Below the pieces are notes generated by a model. That model was not told the origin of the DNA. It was given only the letters and a program-made list of their open reading frames with translations, and searched no databases. From NCBI GenBank assembly GCA_947630765.1, contig CANRIX010000010.1:1-64000 (forward strand): a stretch of DNA of 64,000 bases, given 5' to 3'. Both the position numbers and the translations under genes were made by a program. The stretch comes from an uncultured Clostridia bacterium (lineage in GTDB: Bacteria > Bacillota > Clostridia > Oscillospirales > CAG-382). This document shows, in pieces, positions 39,121 to 47,735 of this stretch; the first letter of the stretch is position 1, and every line of letters starts with the position of its first letter.

Positions 39121-39404
39121 GCCGTTCCCTCCTTATCCGTCCCGCTTTCGTTTTTCCGTTTTGCATGTATGCGCCCTTTCGTTTTGGTACCCTACGCACA
39201 GTATAAACCGGAAGGATACCAGAGAGTCAAGGGTTTTTTGCAATTCTTTCAAAATACAGTACACACAGTATACAACAGATTTCTGCATTTGTCAACAGCA
39301 ATAGATAAAATTTAATCTATAAGTATCTTATTTTTTGCATAAAACCATGTATACTGACATTGAGGACATACAAAATTGAAGGAAGCGGACGGGAGGAGAA
39401 AGCG
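39121..39404. promoter_or_regulatory. Divergent promoter region of two XRE genes
   Basis: No gene. It holds a reverse-strand TTGACT..TATACT near 39194-39225 and a forward TATACT (39350-39355) with a weak -35. The imperfect palindrome TAGATAAAATTTAATCTA (39302-39319) may be an operator. Confidence 0.5.
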
Positions 39405-39746
39405 ATGAAGTATGCGGTGGACTATCGCCTGATCGGGGGAAGGATCCGGGAAAAGCGAAAGCAGAACCACCTTACGCAGGAGCGGCTTGCCGAGTATTTG
39501 GGGGTTTCTGTCGGGTATGTGAGCCAGGTCGAGCGGGGGGTCACCAAGATCAGTTTGGAATTGCTTTCGGCGGTCGCGTCGCTGCTTTCCTGCGACCCGG
39601 GGGAACTGATCACCGGCAGTGCGACGGCCTCCGAAGCCTATTTGCGAACGGAGCTGCTCGAGCAGGTTTCGCGTCTGACCGACCGGGAAAGGCGTTTGGT
39701 CCTCTCGTTTGTCCGCTGGCTGGCGGAAAACCGGGAAACGTCATAA
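39405..39746 (+). CDS. XRE-family regulator with C-terminal helix
   Basis: The 113-residue protein has an N-terminal helix-turn-helix (IGGRIREKRKQNHLTQERLAEYLGVSVGYVSQVERGVTKISLELLSAVASLLSCDPGELI) and a ~40-residue amphipathic C-terminal helix (YLRTELLEQVSRLTDRERRLVLSFVRWL) likely for dimerisation. ATG 39405 follows GGGAGGAG. It is divergent from the first XRE gene; the ~280 bases between hold a TATACT at 39350-39355 and no other gene. Confidence 0.9.
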   Translation: MKYAVDYRLIGGRIREKRKQNHLTQERLAEYLGVSVGYVSQVERGVTKISLELLSAVASLLSCDPGELITGSATASEAYLRTELLEQVSRLTDRERRLVLSFVRWLAENRETS

Positions 39747-39761
39747 GGAATTGCATAGAAA

Positions 39762-39801
39762 AACGGTTCCGCGCCCCGTTTGCGGGGGATACGGAACCGT
39801 T
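39762..39801. terminator. Bidirectional terminator
   Basis: AACGGTTCCG (39762-39771) pairs with CGGAACCGTT (39792-39801), with A-tract before and TTTTT after, between converging genes. Confidence 0.9.
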
Positions 39802-39813
39802 TTTTGCCGTTTG

Positions 39814-40983
39814 TCATTCCCCAAGGTACGCCCGGACGCCCCGGCGCAGGCGGTCAAGACCGTCGAGCAGGATGCTTCGCGGGCAGGCGATGTTCATGCG
39901 CAGGAAGCGCGAACCGTTGCCGCCGTACTGTGCGCCGGCGGAGAGGTAGAGCCCGGTCCGTTCCCGCAGGAAGTGCGCGAGCGCCGCCGTGTCCTCCGAA
40001 ACTTCGCCGCAGTCCAGCCAGAGCAGATAGGTCGCCTGCGAGGGGAGCAGTGAAATCTGCGGGAGCTCCCTTGCGAGGAAGTCAGCGACGGTGCGTTTGT
40101 TTGCAAAGAGGTACCGCCGCAGGTCGTCCAGCCAGTCCCCACCCTGCGTGAAGGCGGCGACCGTGGCGTCGACGGCGAACGCGTTCGGTTCGGCGACCTC
40201 GTCCGTGTTCAATGCACGGTCCACGCGGCGTCGCAGCGCCGGGTTCGGCACGACCACCGCCGCCGTCTGCAGTCCCGCGAGGTTGAACGCTTTCGTCGGC
40301 GCGAGGCAGGTGACGCTGATGTCCCGGCACACGTCCGAAACCGACGCGAACGGCACATACGCGCACCCCGGGTCGGTCAGGTCGCAATGGATCTCGTCGG
40401 ACAGCACCGTGACGGAATGTTCCTTACACAGTTCGCCGATGCGGGAAAGCGTTTCGCGGTCCCACAGCTTCCCGACCGGGTTGTGCGGGTTGCAGAGCAG
40501 AAGCAGGGTCGCCTGCGGGTCGGAAAGCGCCGCTTCAAGGGCGGAAAAGTCGATCCCGTACGCGTGCCCGTCGTAGACCAGCGGGCATTCCAGCACGCGC
40601 CGCCCGTTGTTTTCGATGGAATTGAAAAAGATGTTGTAGACCGGGGTCATCACGACCACCTTTTCCGCCGGGGTCGTCAGCTTGCGGACGGTCGTGGAGA
40701 TCGCCGGCACCACGCCGGTGCAGAAGATCAGCCATTCCCGGTCGATCGCAAAGCCGTGGCGGGTCGCCCACCACGTCCGATACGCGTCGTACCACGCGTC
40801 CGTGACCGTCGCGTAGCCGAACACCCCGTGCTTCGCACGGCGCTCGACCGCGTCGCGCACCGCGGGCGCCGTGGGGAAGTCCATGTCCGCCACCCACATG
40901 GGCAGTTCGTCCGCTCCGACGTCCCATTTCAGCGAATTGGTCTGCCGCCGGTCGACCGGCAGGTCGAAACGCTCGTCGGTCAT
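39814..40983 (-). CDS. PLP-dependent aminotransferase/C-S lyase, PatB/MalY type
   Basis: The 389-residue fold type I PLP enzyme opens with DRRQTNSLKWD..LPMWVADMDF, the PatB/MalY hallmark, and has TPVYNIFFNSI, NPHNPVGKLWDRETLSRI, SDEIHCDL and the PLP lysine in APTKAFNLAGLQ. These enzymes cleave cystathionine or cysteine conjugates. Its ATG overlaps the DUF3737 stop (ATGA), so both are translated from one transcript; the paired DUF3737 protein may help modulate it. Confidence 0.93.
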   Translation of the reverse strand: MTDERFDLPVDRRQTNSLKWDVGADELPMWVADMDFPTAPAVRDAVERRAKHGVFGYATVTDAWYDAYRTWWATRHGFAIDREWLIFCTGVVPAISTTVRKLTTPAEKVVVMTPVYNIFFNSIENNGRRVLECPLVYDGHAYGIDFSALEAALSDPQATLLLLCNPHNPVGKLWDRETLSRIGELCKEHSVTVLSDEIHCDLTDPGCAYVPFASVSDVCRDISVTCLAPTKAFNLAGLQTAAVVVPNPALRRRVDRALNTDEVAEPNAFAVDATVAAFTQGGDWLDDLRRYLFANKRTVADFLARELPQISLLPSQATYLLWLDCGEVSEDTAALAHFLRERTGLYLSAGAQYGGNGSRFLRMNIACPRSILLDGLDRLRRGVRAYLGE

Positions 40984-41843
40984 GCCGGTTCCCCTTTCTT
41001 CGCGTCGGGGCCGGTGAGGACGACGGTTTTCGACGGGTCGATGCGCTGCGGGTCCATCGTCAATTCCCCGATCTCGTCCGCCCGGATCACGCCGCCGGAC
41101 GGGTTGAACACGCTCTCCACCCGTCCCTTGATTTCCGCGTCGACGGTGGAATATTCAAAGGAAAGCGTGGTGTTGAGCAGTTTGCAGTTTTTCAGGGTGA
41201 GGTTTTCGATGTAGCAAAGCCCCTGCAGGCTTTCGATGGTGCAGTTGACAAAGGTCAGGTTTTTCGAGTTCCAGCCGAGGTATTCGCCGGAGAGGAAGCT
41301 GTCGTAAACCGTGACGTTCTGCGTGTTCCAGAACGCGTCCTTGGAGAGCATCTTTGCGTGCCGCACCTCGATGTCGCTCGCGCCGTCGAAGGCGTAGTTG
41401 CCGTAGAGCGTGAAATCTTGGATCCGCAGCCTGCGGCTGTTCATGCCGAAGTAGTCGCCCTTCGCCGTGACGCGTTCGAGCGAAACGTCCTCGCAGGTCC
41501 AGAGCGTCTCCGCCGCCTGCGAAAACGAGACGTTTTTCAGGGTCACGCCATGGCACCGCCGGAAGTTCTTCGGGGCGTCGAGCACGCAGTCCTCGAGCGT
41601 GATGTTGTCCGTGTACCACACGCCGGAACGGGCCATTTCCAGCCAGGTACAGTCCTTCGCGTAGATGTTTTTCGCGTACCAGAGCGGGTATTTCCATTGA
41701 AACATACAGTTGTACAGCCGGATGTCCCGGCTTTCCTTCAGCGGCGACTCGCCGTCGGTGAATATGGTGTCGTGCAGTTCGAGGTCGGTCCCGTGGAACA
41801 GCGGGCGCTCGCCGACGTACACCTGTTGTCTGATCTCTTCCAT
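40980..41843 (-). CDS. DUF3737-family right-handed beta-helix protein
   Basis: The 287-residue protein has repeated strand turns (IRLYNCMFQWKYPLWYAKNIYAKDCTWLEMARSGVWYTDNITLEDC, VTLKNVSFSQAAETLWTCEDVSLERVTAKGDYFGMNS...), the DUF3737 pattern, and begins MEEIRQQVYVGERPLFHGTDLELHDTIFTDGESPLKES. ATG 41843 is chosen because GGAG lies 11 bases upstream and the family starts here; the earlier ATG has no binding site. Its biological role is unknown. It is co-transcribed with the C-S lyase. Confidence 0.85.
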   Translation of the reverse strand: MEEIRQQVYVGERPLFHGTDLELHDTIFTDGESPLKESRDIRLYNCMFQWKYPLWYAKNIYAKDCTWLEMARSGVWYTDNITLEDCVLDAPKNFRRCHGVTLKNVSFSQAAETLWTCEDVSLERVTAKGDYFGMNSRRLRIQDFTLYGNYAFDGASDIEVRHAKMLSKDAFWNTQNVTVYDSFLSGEYLGWNSKNLTFVNCTIESLQGLCYIENLTLKNCKLLNTTLSFEYSTVDAEIKGRVESVFNPSGGVIRADEIGELTMDPQRIDPSKTVVLTGPDAKKGEPA

Positions 41844-41878
41844 CGCGTATTCACTCCGTTTCATATTGACCATAGGAA

Positions 41879-41907
41879 AGTATACCCCTTGCGGGACGGC
41901 TTGTCAA
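41879..41907 (-). promoter_or_regulatory. Sigma-A promoter of the DUF3737-patB pair
   Basis: On the reverse strand TTGACA (41907-41902), 17 bases, TATACT (41884-41879). Confidence 0.85.
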
Positions 41908-42110
41908 GCCCCAACCGAGAAAATATAGGGCTGTCTCTGTTTTTGGGGGCAAACAATTGCGTGCAAAAGCTGCTGCTTCGCAAAACAGCTGTTATTGATG
42001 CTCTATCCCTAAAGGCTCCACTACCTTTTCCCCATTTTCAAAAATATCTAACATTACAATTTTGTATTCATTGTGATATTTTCTTTTCTATTCAAAATAA
42101 TTTAGTAAAA

Positions 42111-42743
42111 TCAAATGTAAGACATATCGTTCAACTTGGATAATACGTGATTCCCGGCTGAATCTTCGTATAACATTGACACACCTGCTGTTTTGCCGGA
42201 TATATTAAATTTATCAAGCAAGTTCAAATCAATTCCTAACCATAAAGCAAAAAAAATACGTAATGTTCCATCATGAGATACGATGATTAGGTTATTCTCT
42301 GATGGATCTATAATTTGATTATAAAAAATAGAAACTCTACGCCAGACATCCTCTCTTGACTCTGCACCGTTAAAAACTTTTCCATCCTTTGTTGTTGCCC
42401 AATCTAACATGTCAGGCCATCGAGGACACTTCGCATTATTTCTTGCCCATTCTTTTGTCTTTCCAATAGCTTCACCTAAATGAAACTCTCTCAATAATGC
42501 GCTGTAAATCGGTTCTATTTTCAAATAACCTGATATAATCTCGGCAGTATGCTTGGTTCTCTGCAAATCCGAGGCATACAAAACATACGTTTCGTCTTGT
42601 ATTTCCATACGAAGTTTTTGACCAATACGATTGGCATGTTCAATACCAAGATCAGTGAGATCCCAGTTTCCCCATGACCCAATCATGCCATTGATATGTT
42701 GCTCGGATTGCGGATGTTGTATTGTAATTATTTTTTTTGACAT
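42111..42743 (-). CDS. Histidine phosphatase-superfamily protein
   Basis: The 210-residue protein has the catalytic block IITIQHPQSEQH (Gln in place of the usual Arg before the catalytic His), DLTDLGIEHANRIGQKL, YASDLQRTKHTAEIISGYL and IIVSHDGTLRIFFALWLG. This is the phosphoglycerate mutase-like (histidine phosphatase) fold with its second His intact. It is strikingly AT-rich, with no neighbour in an operon, and lies next to repeat copy 3; horizontal transfer is likely. The substrate is unknown. Confidence 0.85.
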   Translation of the reverse strand: MSKKIITIQHPQSEQHINGMIGSWGNWDLTDLGIEHANRIGQKLRMEIQDETYVLYASDLQRTKHTAEIISGYLKIEPIYSALLREFHLGEAIGKTKEWARNNAKCPRWPDMLDWATTKDGKVFNGAESREDVWRRVSIFYNQIIDPSENNLIIVSHDGTLRIFFALWLGIDLNLLDKFNISGKTAGVSMLYEDSAGNHVLSKLNDMSYI

Positions 42744-42869
42744 AAATACGACCATTCCGTTCTTCTACAATGCAGTACACAGCAAGTGTGTATCATGTAG
42801 CATTCAAAATAGTATTCAAAATGACCCCGAGAAATCGGATAATAAATAGCAATATACCACATATAAAGT
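42744..42869. other. AT-rich intergenic stretch before the phosphatase gene
   Basis: It contains the ribosome binding region of the phosphatase gene and AT-rich sequence; no clear promoter, hairpin or gene was seen. Confidence 0.5.
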
Positions 42870-43062
42870 ATAAATGCATTCGCCATTCAAAACGGCGAAC
42901 CGTTTTGAATGGCGAATGCCCCCTTTCGGGACGTGCCGACGACGTCTGCACGTTTGAAAACCGGCTGCGTCAGCGCCACTTCTGACGCCGCCTTCGCCGC
43001 TTTTCTCTTAAGGTGTTCCGCAGACGGCACATGTCCGTCTGCGGAACAGTATTCCTATTTGT
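42870..43062 (+). repeat. Dispersed intergenic repeat, copy 3
   Basis: It shares the core GAAAACCGGCT..CGCCACTTCTGACGCCGCCTTCGCCG and CTTTTCTCTTAAGG with copies 1 and 2. It has a perfect 20-bp hairpin with loop CGAA (42875-42894, 42899-42918) and a 14-bp hairpin (43013-43026, 43034-43047). The second hairpin differs in sequence from its counterparts but keeps full pairing. Confidence 0.8.
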
Positions 43063-43099
43063 CTACGACAAGCCCTTTATGTTTGGCGTATGCGTCGTT

Positions 43100-44338
43100 T
43101 CAGAAGCCCAGCTGCTCGTCCGGCTCGGTCGGGGAAACGAAGTCCGGCTGATAGGAGAAGCTCCAGCTGCTGACGAAGGTCCACTCGGTACCCTTCTTGA
43201 CGAGGGACGGCGTGCCGAGCGCGAAGGAGGAGAAGTAGAGCTTGTTGGAACTGGGGTTCATGTCCCAGAGCTTGACGTAATCGGTCGAGCGGTAGAACTG
43301 GTCGTCGGGGTTATAGATCTGCATGGTCATGTGGTAGGCCGGGGCCTGCTCGCCCCACATTTCGACCTTGCAGGCGTTGTTGCCGTCGTTGAAGTTGTTG
43401 CCGTAGTTGCTCGTGCCGGTCAGCGGGGTCTGGACCAGTTTTTCCGTGCCGTCGACGTTGTAGAATTTCGTCCAGTTGCCGTACTGCTTCATGATCGGCA
43501 TCATGCAGGTATAGGACATCTGGAAGTAGACGTTCCGCGTCATGTACAGCTTGGATTGAACGAACACGTCCTCTCCGTTGAACAGGTACAGCTTTTCGAC
43601 GTTGATCATCACGTTGTCCTGCGTATATTCACCGGCGTAGATGTTGTTGTGAATGACCACGCGAAGTCCGTCGACGGTCAGCGTTTCGCCGTCCTTCGGC
43701 TCCAGCTTTTCGCCGGTCTTCCCGTCGTAGAAGGTCATGTCGATGAAGTGGTCGTTGGTTTTCGTGGTATCCTCGGCGGTCCAGTCGGTCGCGGTGTAGT
43801 CGCCGTGGTTGCCGCCGCGGAAGGTGCCGCTCGAACCGGAATCCGGTCCGCAGCGAAGGACCCATTCAAAGTCGGTCGACGCGCCGATGATCTGCGCCAT
43901 GACGCCGGCCGCGTCCGTGTGCTGGACGGCGCCGAGCATATACATCCCCCAGCGCTTCCTGACCAATTGCGTCATGTACGAACCGCCCTCGGGGTAATCG
44001 TAGTAGATCGAATAGACGCCGTTCGTCCCGTTGCAGACGACCCGCATCTTCTTGAAGTCGATCCCGTCGGTCGCGCCGAGGTTTTCGGCGAACGTGTCGG
44101 TATAGGCGTCGTTGTAGTTTTCCGGGATCTCGTACTCCATGTAAGCTGCCTCCCTCGGCGGTTCGGTGCTGGTTTCTTCGCTGACGGTCTCCGTGCCGCT
44201 CACCGCTTCGCTGTCGGTTTCCGCACCGCTGACCTCCTCGCTGTTATCCGTGCGCTGAGGGTCCCCGGCGCAGGCGCAGAGCAGGATCGCCGCAAGCAGG
44301 CAGAGCAGGACGGCGCGAAAGATGTACTTTGCGTTCAT
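43100..44338 (-). CDS. Secreted lipoprotein of unknown function
   Basis: The 412-residue protein has a signal peptide with lipobox LLCAC, a Ser/Glu/Thr-rich linker of ~40 residues (about 28-65) and a beta-rich domain of ~340 residues. Aromatic-rich segments include YSIYYDYPEGGSYMTQLVRKRWGMYMLGAVQHTD, YLFNGEDVFVQSKLYMTRNVYFQMSYTCMMP and FALGTPSLVKKG. The pattern could be a carbohydrate-binding or lyase-type jelly roll, but I do not recognise the family. It stands alone; no promoter stands out. Confidence 0.7.
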   Translation of the reverse strand: MNAKYIFRAVLLCLLAAILLCACAGDPQRTDNSEEVSGAETDSEAVSGTETVSEETSTEPPREAAYMEYEIPENYNDAYTDTFAENLGATDGIDFKKMRVVCNGTNGVYSIYYDYPEGGSYMTQLVRKRWGMYMLGAVQHTDAAGVMAQIIGASTDFEWVLRCGPDSGSSGTFRGGNHGDYTATDWTAEDTTKTNDHFIDMTFYDGKTGEKLEPKDGETLTVDGLRVVIHNNIYAGEYTQDNVMINVEKLYLFNGEDVFVQSKLYMTRNVYFQMSYTCMMPIMKQYGNWTKFYNVDGTEKLVQTPLTGTSNYGNNFNDGNNACKVEMWGEQAPAYHMTMQIYNPDDQFYRSTDYVKLWDMNPSSNKLYFSSFALGTPSLVKKGTEWTFVSSWSFSYQPDFVSPTEPDEQLGF

Positions 44339-44390
44339 TTTGGTATGACCATTCCTTTCCTTTGCGGGTGTATCGCGAAAGCAATTTGTT

Positions 44391-45227
44391 TTACGGGGTT
44401 TTCAGGGCGCCCTCCAGGAGCGACGAAACGCGTTCGCTCAGCGCCGTGGTCCGCAGGGCGAGCACTTCCTCGACCGGCAGCACATCGCAGACCGTCAGCG
44501 TCACCTCCGTGCGCCGAAACGGGAAGTTGCGCGTGACTTCGGCGGTCCCGCGCGTCGCGACGACGGCGACGGGCGCCTTCGCCTTTTGCGCGATCATCAG
44601 CACGCCGTCGTGGAACGGCAGAAGCGCCGGGAGCGGTTGGTCCTTCGGCGCACCCTTTTGGAGCCGGTTGCGGGTCCCTTCCGGGTACACGCCCATCGAG
44701 CAGACGCCGCGCGAGAGCTGGTCGGCGGCGGCGCGGACCGTGCGGACGGCATTCCGCGCATCCGTGCGGTCGATCGCGAGAAAGCCGCAGTAACGCGCGA
44801 ATTTCCCGATGAGCGGGACGCGCAGGATCTCCGGCTTGGCGACGAAAGAAAGCGGTCGACGCGGGAAAGCGGCGACGGCGACGATCGGGTCGAACAGGGA
44901 GCGGTGGTTGGAAACCAGCAGCAGCGGTTCGTCCGGCAGCTTTTCGGCGCCTTCCACCCGCACGGTCACCCGGGACGCCGCGCAGACCGCACGAAGGGTT
45001 TCCACCAGAAACCACCGTGCGACCGGGTGCTCCCGCTCCAACGGGGTCTTCGGACGCAGAAACAGGGAGACGCCAAACAGGAGCAGGACGTACAGCAGGA
45101 TGATCCCCGCGAGGAACGCGACGAACAACCCGACGAACGCCGGCAGGAGCCACACCTTGGTGATGTCCCAAAGCACGCAACAGAGCGCGGACAGCAGAGC
45201 GCCCGCCGCGCCGAAAGCGAGCAGCAC
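44391..45227 (-). CDS. plsC: 1-acyl-sn-glycerol-3-phosphate acyltransferase (PlsC-like)
   Basis: The 278-residue protein has two N-terminal membrane helices and the acyltransferase motifs NHRSLFDPI (catalytic HxxxxD, about 105-113), GFLAIDRTD, VYPEGTRNR and a later PVAVVATRG. It makes phosphatidic acid from lysophosphatidic acid. It begins with GTG 45227 after AGGGAGG. It is longer than the shortest PlsC because of the membrane N-terminus. Its promoter overlaps the end of ylbJ. Confidence 0.88.
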   Translation of the reverse strand: MLLAFGAAGALLSALCCVLWDITKVWLLPAFVGLFVAFLAGIILLYVLLLFGVSLFLRPKTPLEREHPVARWFLVETLRAVCAASRVTVRVEGAEKLPDEPLLLVSNHRSLFDPIVAVAAFPRRPLSFVAKPEILRVPLIGKFARYCGFLAIDRTDARNAVRTVRAAADQLSRGVCSMGVYPEGTRNRLQKGAPKDQPLPALLPFHDGVLMIAQKAKAPVAVVATRGTAEVTRNFPFRRTEVTLTVCDVLPVEEVLALRTTALSERVSSLLEGALKTP

Positions 45228-45256
45228 GTTCGACCGCCTCCCTTTCCGTTTTTTCT

Positions 45257-45285
45257 ATTATATTCCTTTTCGGCGGGTTTGTCAA
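45257..45285 (-). promoter_or_regulatory. Sigma-A promoter of plsC
   Basis: On the reverse strand TTGACA (45285-45280), 17 bases, TATAAT (45262-45257). Confidence 0.85.
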
Positions 45286-46187
45286 GCGAAAAGTGCCGTA
45301 AGCAGCAGCAAAAATGCGCCGGTCAGCAGTTTTCCGAGCAGGTAGGGGCGCAAGGACAGCTTCCCGCGCGTCACCGAGGCGACCTGCGCACATACGCAGA
45401 GCCCCGCGCAGCCGACGGTCCCCGCCGCGAGCAGTCTGCCGGTCTTCCCGCCGATCGCGGCCGCCCGCCCGACGCCGGAGGAGAATTCCAGCAGACCCTG
45501 CAGGACCGCCGCCCCGACGCCGTCCGGCGAAAGCCCGAAAATTTGCAGCAGCAGGTCCGCCGACGCGCCGAAGAACACCAGCATGCCGCCGAGCTCGAGC
45601 ATGGTGTGCGCACTTCCCGCGACCGCTTTCGCGACCGCGCCGATACCGGCGTCCGTCCGCGCCGACGGGACGCGCACCCCGCCGCAGGACGGGCGGAGGA
45701 CGGCGAACAGCACGCCCGCCGCGAGCAGGGCGGCGAGCAGCTGCAGCAGGGCGAGCCGGACGCCGAACCCGACGTCCCCGAACAGCGTGCTGCCGACCAC
45801 GCCGACGAGGAACGGCAGGGAGGCGAGATTGGAAAACCCGCACAGGAATTCCGCGCGGGCCTTGGAGATGCGCCCTTCCTCGTACAGCTGCACCGCCGTC
45901 CGTGCGCCGACCGGGAACCCGCACAGCACCCCGAGCGCAAGCCCGGTCAGCTCCACGCCGAACGGAAAGCGGTAGAGCGCCCGCGCCGGCGGGGAGGACA
46001 CCAGCAGCCCGGACAGGCACAGTGCGCCGAACAGCGACGGGAACACCGCCTTGACGAAGAACGTCAGCCGCCCGAGCGTCAGGGTCGCGGACAGCGACGG
46101 GTGCGCGAGCAAAAGGGCGAACAGCGCAAGCGGAAAAAGCGGGAAAAGGCACCGGGACGTCCGGCGCAGACCGGCAGACAGGTTCAT
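45282..46187 (-). CDS. ylbJ: Sporulation integral membrane protein YlbJ-like
   Basis: The 301-residue polytopic protein carries Gate-type segments: VKAVFPSLFGALCLSGLL, GFPVGARTAVQLYEEGRISKARAEFLCGFSNLASLPFLVGVVG and a second half with SAHTMLELGGMLVFFGASADLL. This is the YlbJ/nucleoside-recognition gate family needed for spore formation. It is shorter than B. subtilis YlbJ but has both gate halves. It is divergent from yqfC-yqfD with ~70 bases between them, so a mother-cell sigma-E promoter is plausible, though I saw no clear one. Confidence 0.85.
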   Translation of the reverse strand: MNLSAGLRRTSRCLFPLFPLALFALLLAHPSLSATLTLGRLTFFVKAVFPSLFGALCLSGLLVSSPPARALYRFPFGVELTGLALGVLCGFPVGARTAVQLYEEGRISKARAEFLCGFSNLASLPFLVGVVGSTLFGDVGFGVRLALLQLLAALLAAGVLFAVLRPSCGGVRVPSARTDAGIGAVAKAVAGSAHTMLELGGMLVFFGASADLLLQIFGLSPDGVGAAVLQGLLEFSSGVGRAAAIGGKTGRLLAAGTVGCAGLCVCAQVASVTRGKLSLRPYLLGKLLTGAFLLLLTALFA

Positions 46188-46259
46188 AAAATCCCTCCGG
46201 CACCAATATACTGTTGATGCGGCCGGGGGTATGCCTTTTCCCGGTTCGCGGAAAGGCGC

Positions 46260-46514
46260 GTGAGGCGGGTTTTGCTGAAGAAACTACCCCGTTCGGAAGG
46301 GGTTTACATCGAATGGCGCAACGGGAACCGACTGCTCGCCGAGGGGATCGACAGCCTGCTGGAATACGGCGAGGAACGGGTCGCCGTCGGCGCAGGGGAC
46401 CGGCGGATCGTCTTTGAGGGCGACGCTCTGGAGATGACCTTCCTTTCGGAGAACCGCATCGTGCTCGAGGGGGAGATCCGCGTCGTCCGCTACGAAACCG
46501 AAAGGGAGGGTTAG
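46260..46514 (+). CDS. yqfC: Sporulation protein YqfC/YabP-like
   Basis: The 84-residue protein is a YabP/YqfC-type beta protein with EGVYIEWRNGNRLLAEGIDSLLEYGEERVAVGAGDRRIVFEGDALEMTFLSENRIVLEGEIRVVRYE, ending in the strand pattern of that family. It lies 3 bases before yqfD, as in sporulating Firmicutes. GTG 46260 follows GGAAAGG. It acts in the mother cell during spore formation, by family knowledge. Confidence 0.85.
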   Translation: MRRVLLKKLPRSEGVYIEWRNGNRLLAEGIDSLLEYGEERVAVGAGDRRIVFEGDALEMTFLSENRIVLEGEIRVVRYETEREG

Positions 46515-46517
46515 GAG

Positions 46518-47735
46518 ATGTACCGCTTTCTGCACCCGCTGTTCGGGGAGTACCAGATCCGCCTGCGGGGAGAGGGCGTCCTGCCGTTCCTGTACCGGCT
46601 GAGCGCCGACGGGGTGCTGTTCTGGCGCGTCCGGCGGGAGGAGGACGGCGCCGTCCTGCTGCGGACCTCCCTGTCCTGTGCCGAGGGGCTGTTCGCCGGG
46701 GCGAAGGAGGCGGGGCTGGAGGCGGAACTGCTTCGCAGGCGGGGACTGCCGTTCCTGTTTGCCCGGTATCGGAAGCGGCCGGGACTGCTGGTCGGGATGT
46801 TTTTAGGGCTGGCGCTGCTGTTCTGGGCGGAGCTGTTCGTCTGGAAGGTGTCGGTCAACGGGAATATCCTGCTGACGGACGAGGAAGTCGTCGAAGCGCT
46901 CGCGGACTGCGGGGTCCGCGTGGGGAGCTATATCCCGGATATCCCGATTTTGCGGGTGCAGAACGAGTTCCTGCTGCACTTCCGGGACGTTTCCTCCATC
47001 GCCATCAACGTCAAAGGCACGCACATCGAGGTCGAACTGCTCGAGCGCACCCACGCGCCGGAGATCGACCCGAACGACGGGGTATGCGACCTCGTCGCGT
47101 CCGAGGACGGCATCGTCCTTTCGGTGGACGTGGCGGCGGGGACGGCGCTGGTGCGCCCGGGGGACGTGGTCACGGCGGGGCAGACGCTGGTCAGCGGCTA
47201 CACGGTCGACGGGCGCGGGGTCTACCGCCTGCACCACGCACGCGGCAGCGTCAAGGCGCAGACCTACGAACGCTGTTCGTTCGTCATACCGCTGGAACGC
47301 ACGGTCAAGCACTACACCGGGCGGACCGAAAAAAAGACGACCCTCACCCTGCTGGGCAAGCGTCTGGATCTGTTTCGGACGGAGGAATGCCGGTTCGACA
47401 GCTTCGACACGACGGTCGAAGAAGAAACGGTTCTGCTTTTCGGGATCGCGGAGACGCCGATCCGAAGCACCAGCGTGACCTACGCCGAATACACCCCGGA
47501 AACCGTGACCGTCACGCCGGAGCAGGCGCAAAGGGAGGCGGAGGAGGCGTTCCGCGCATGGCTGGAGCGGCAGACGGACGAGGTGCTCGAGAGCACGAGC
47601 AGCATCAGCTTCGACGAGATCCAGAACGCCTGTATCCTCGACGCGGAGATCACGTTTCGGAAGGAATTGACCGTGGATTCCCCGCTCACGCCCGGGGAGA
47701 CGCCGCCGGAGGGACTGACTCCGAGCGTGACTTGA
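46518..47735 (+). CDS. yqfD: Sporulation protein YqfD
   Basis: The 405-residue protein has one membrane helix (about 94-112, GLLVGMFLGLALLFWAELFVW) and the YqfD signature NGNILLTDEEVVEALADCGVRVGSYIPDIPILRVQNEFLLHFRDVSSIAINVKGTHIEVELLERT followed by AGTALVRPGDVVTAGQTLVSG. It is required for stage IV of sporulation in B. subtilis. The C-terminus extends over the converging gene: its last 50 bases overlap the fumarase-like gene. Confidence 0.92.
   Translation: MYRFLHPLFGEYQIRLRGEGVLPFLYRLSADGVLFWRVRREEDGAVLLRTSLSCAEGLFAGAKEAGLEAELLRRRGLPFLFARYRKRPGLLVGMFLGLALLFWAELFVWKVSVNGNILLTDEEVVEALADCGVRVGSYIPDIPILRVQNEFLLHFRDVSSIAINVKGTHIEVELLERTHAPEIDPNDGVCDLVASEDGIVLSVDVAAGTALVRPGDVVTAGQTLVSGYTVDGRGVYRLHHARGSVKAQTYERCSFVIPLERTVKHYTGRTEKKTTLTLLGKRLDLFRTEECRFDSFDTTVEEETVLLFGIAETPIRSTSVTYAEYTPETVTVTPEQAQREAEEAFRAWLERQTDEVLESTSSISFDEIQNACILDAEITFRKELTVDSPLTPGETPPEGLTPSVT

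Noticed and set aside
42870-43062. Insertion sequence ends around repeat copy 3
   Set aside because: There is no transposase frame and no clear target-site duplication; the hairpins are internal, not terminal repeats of an IS.
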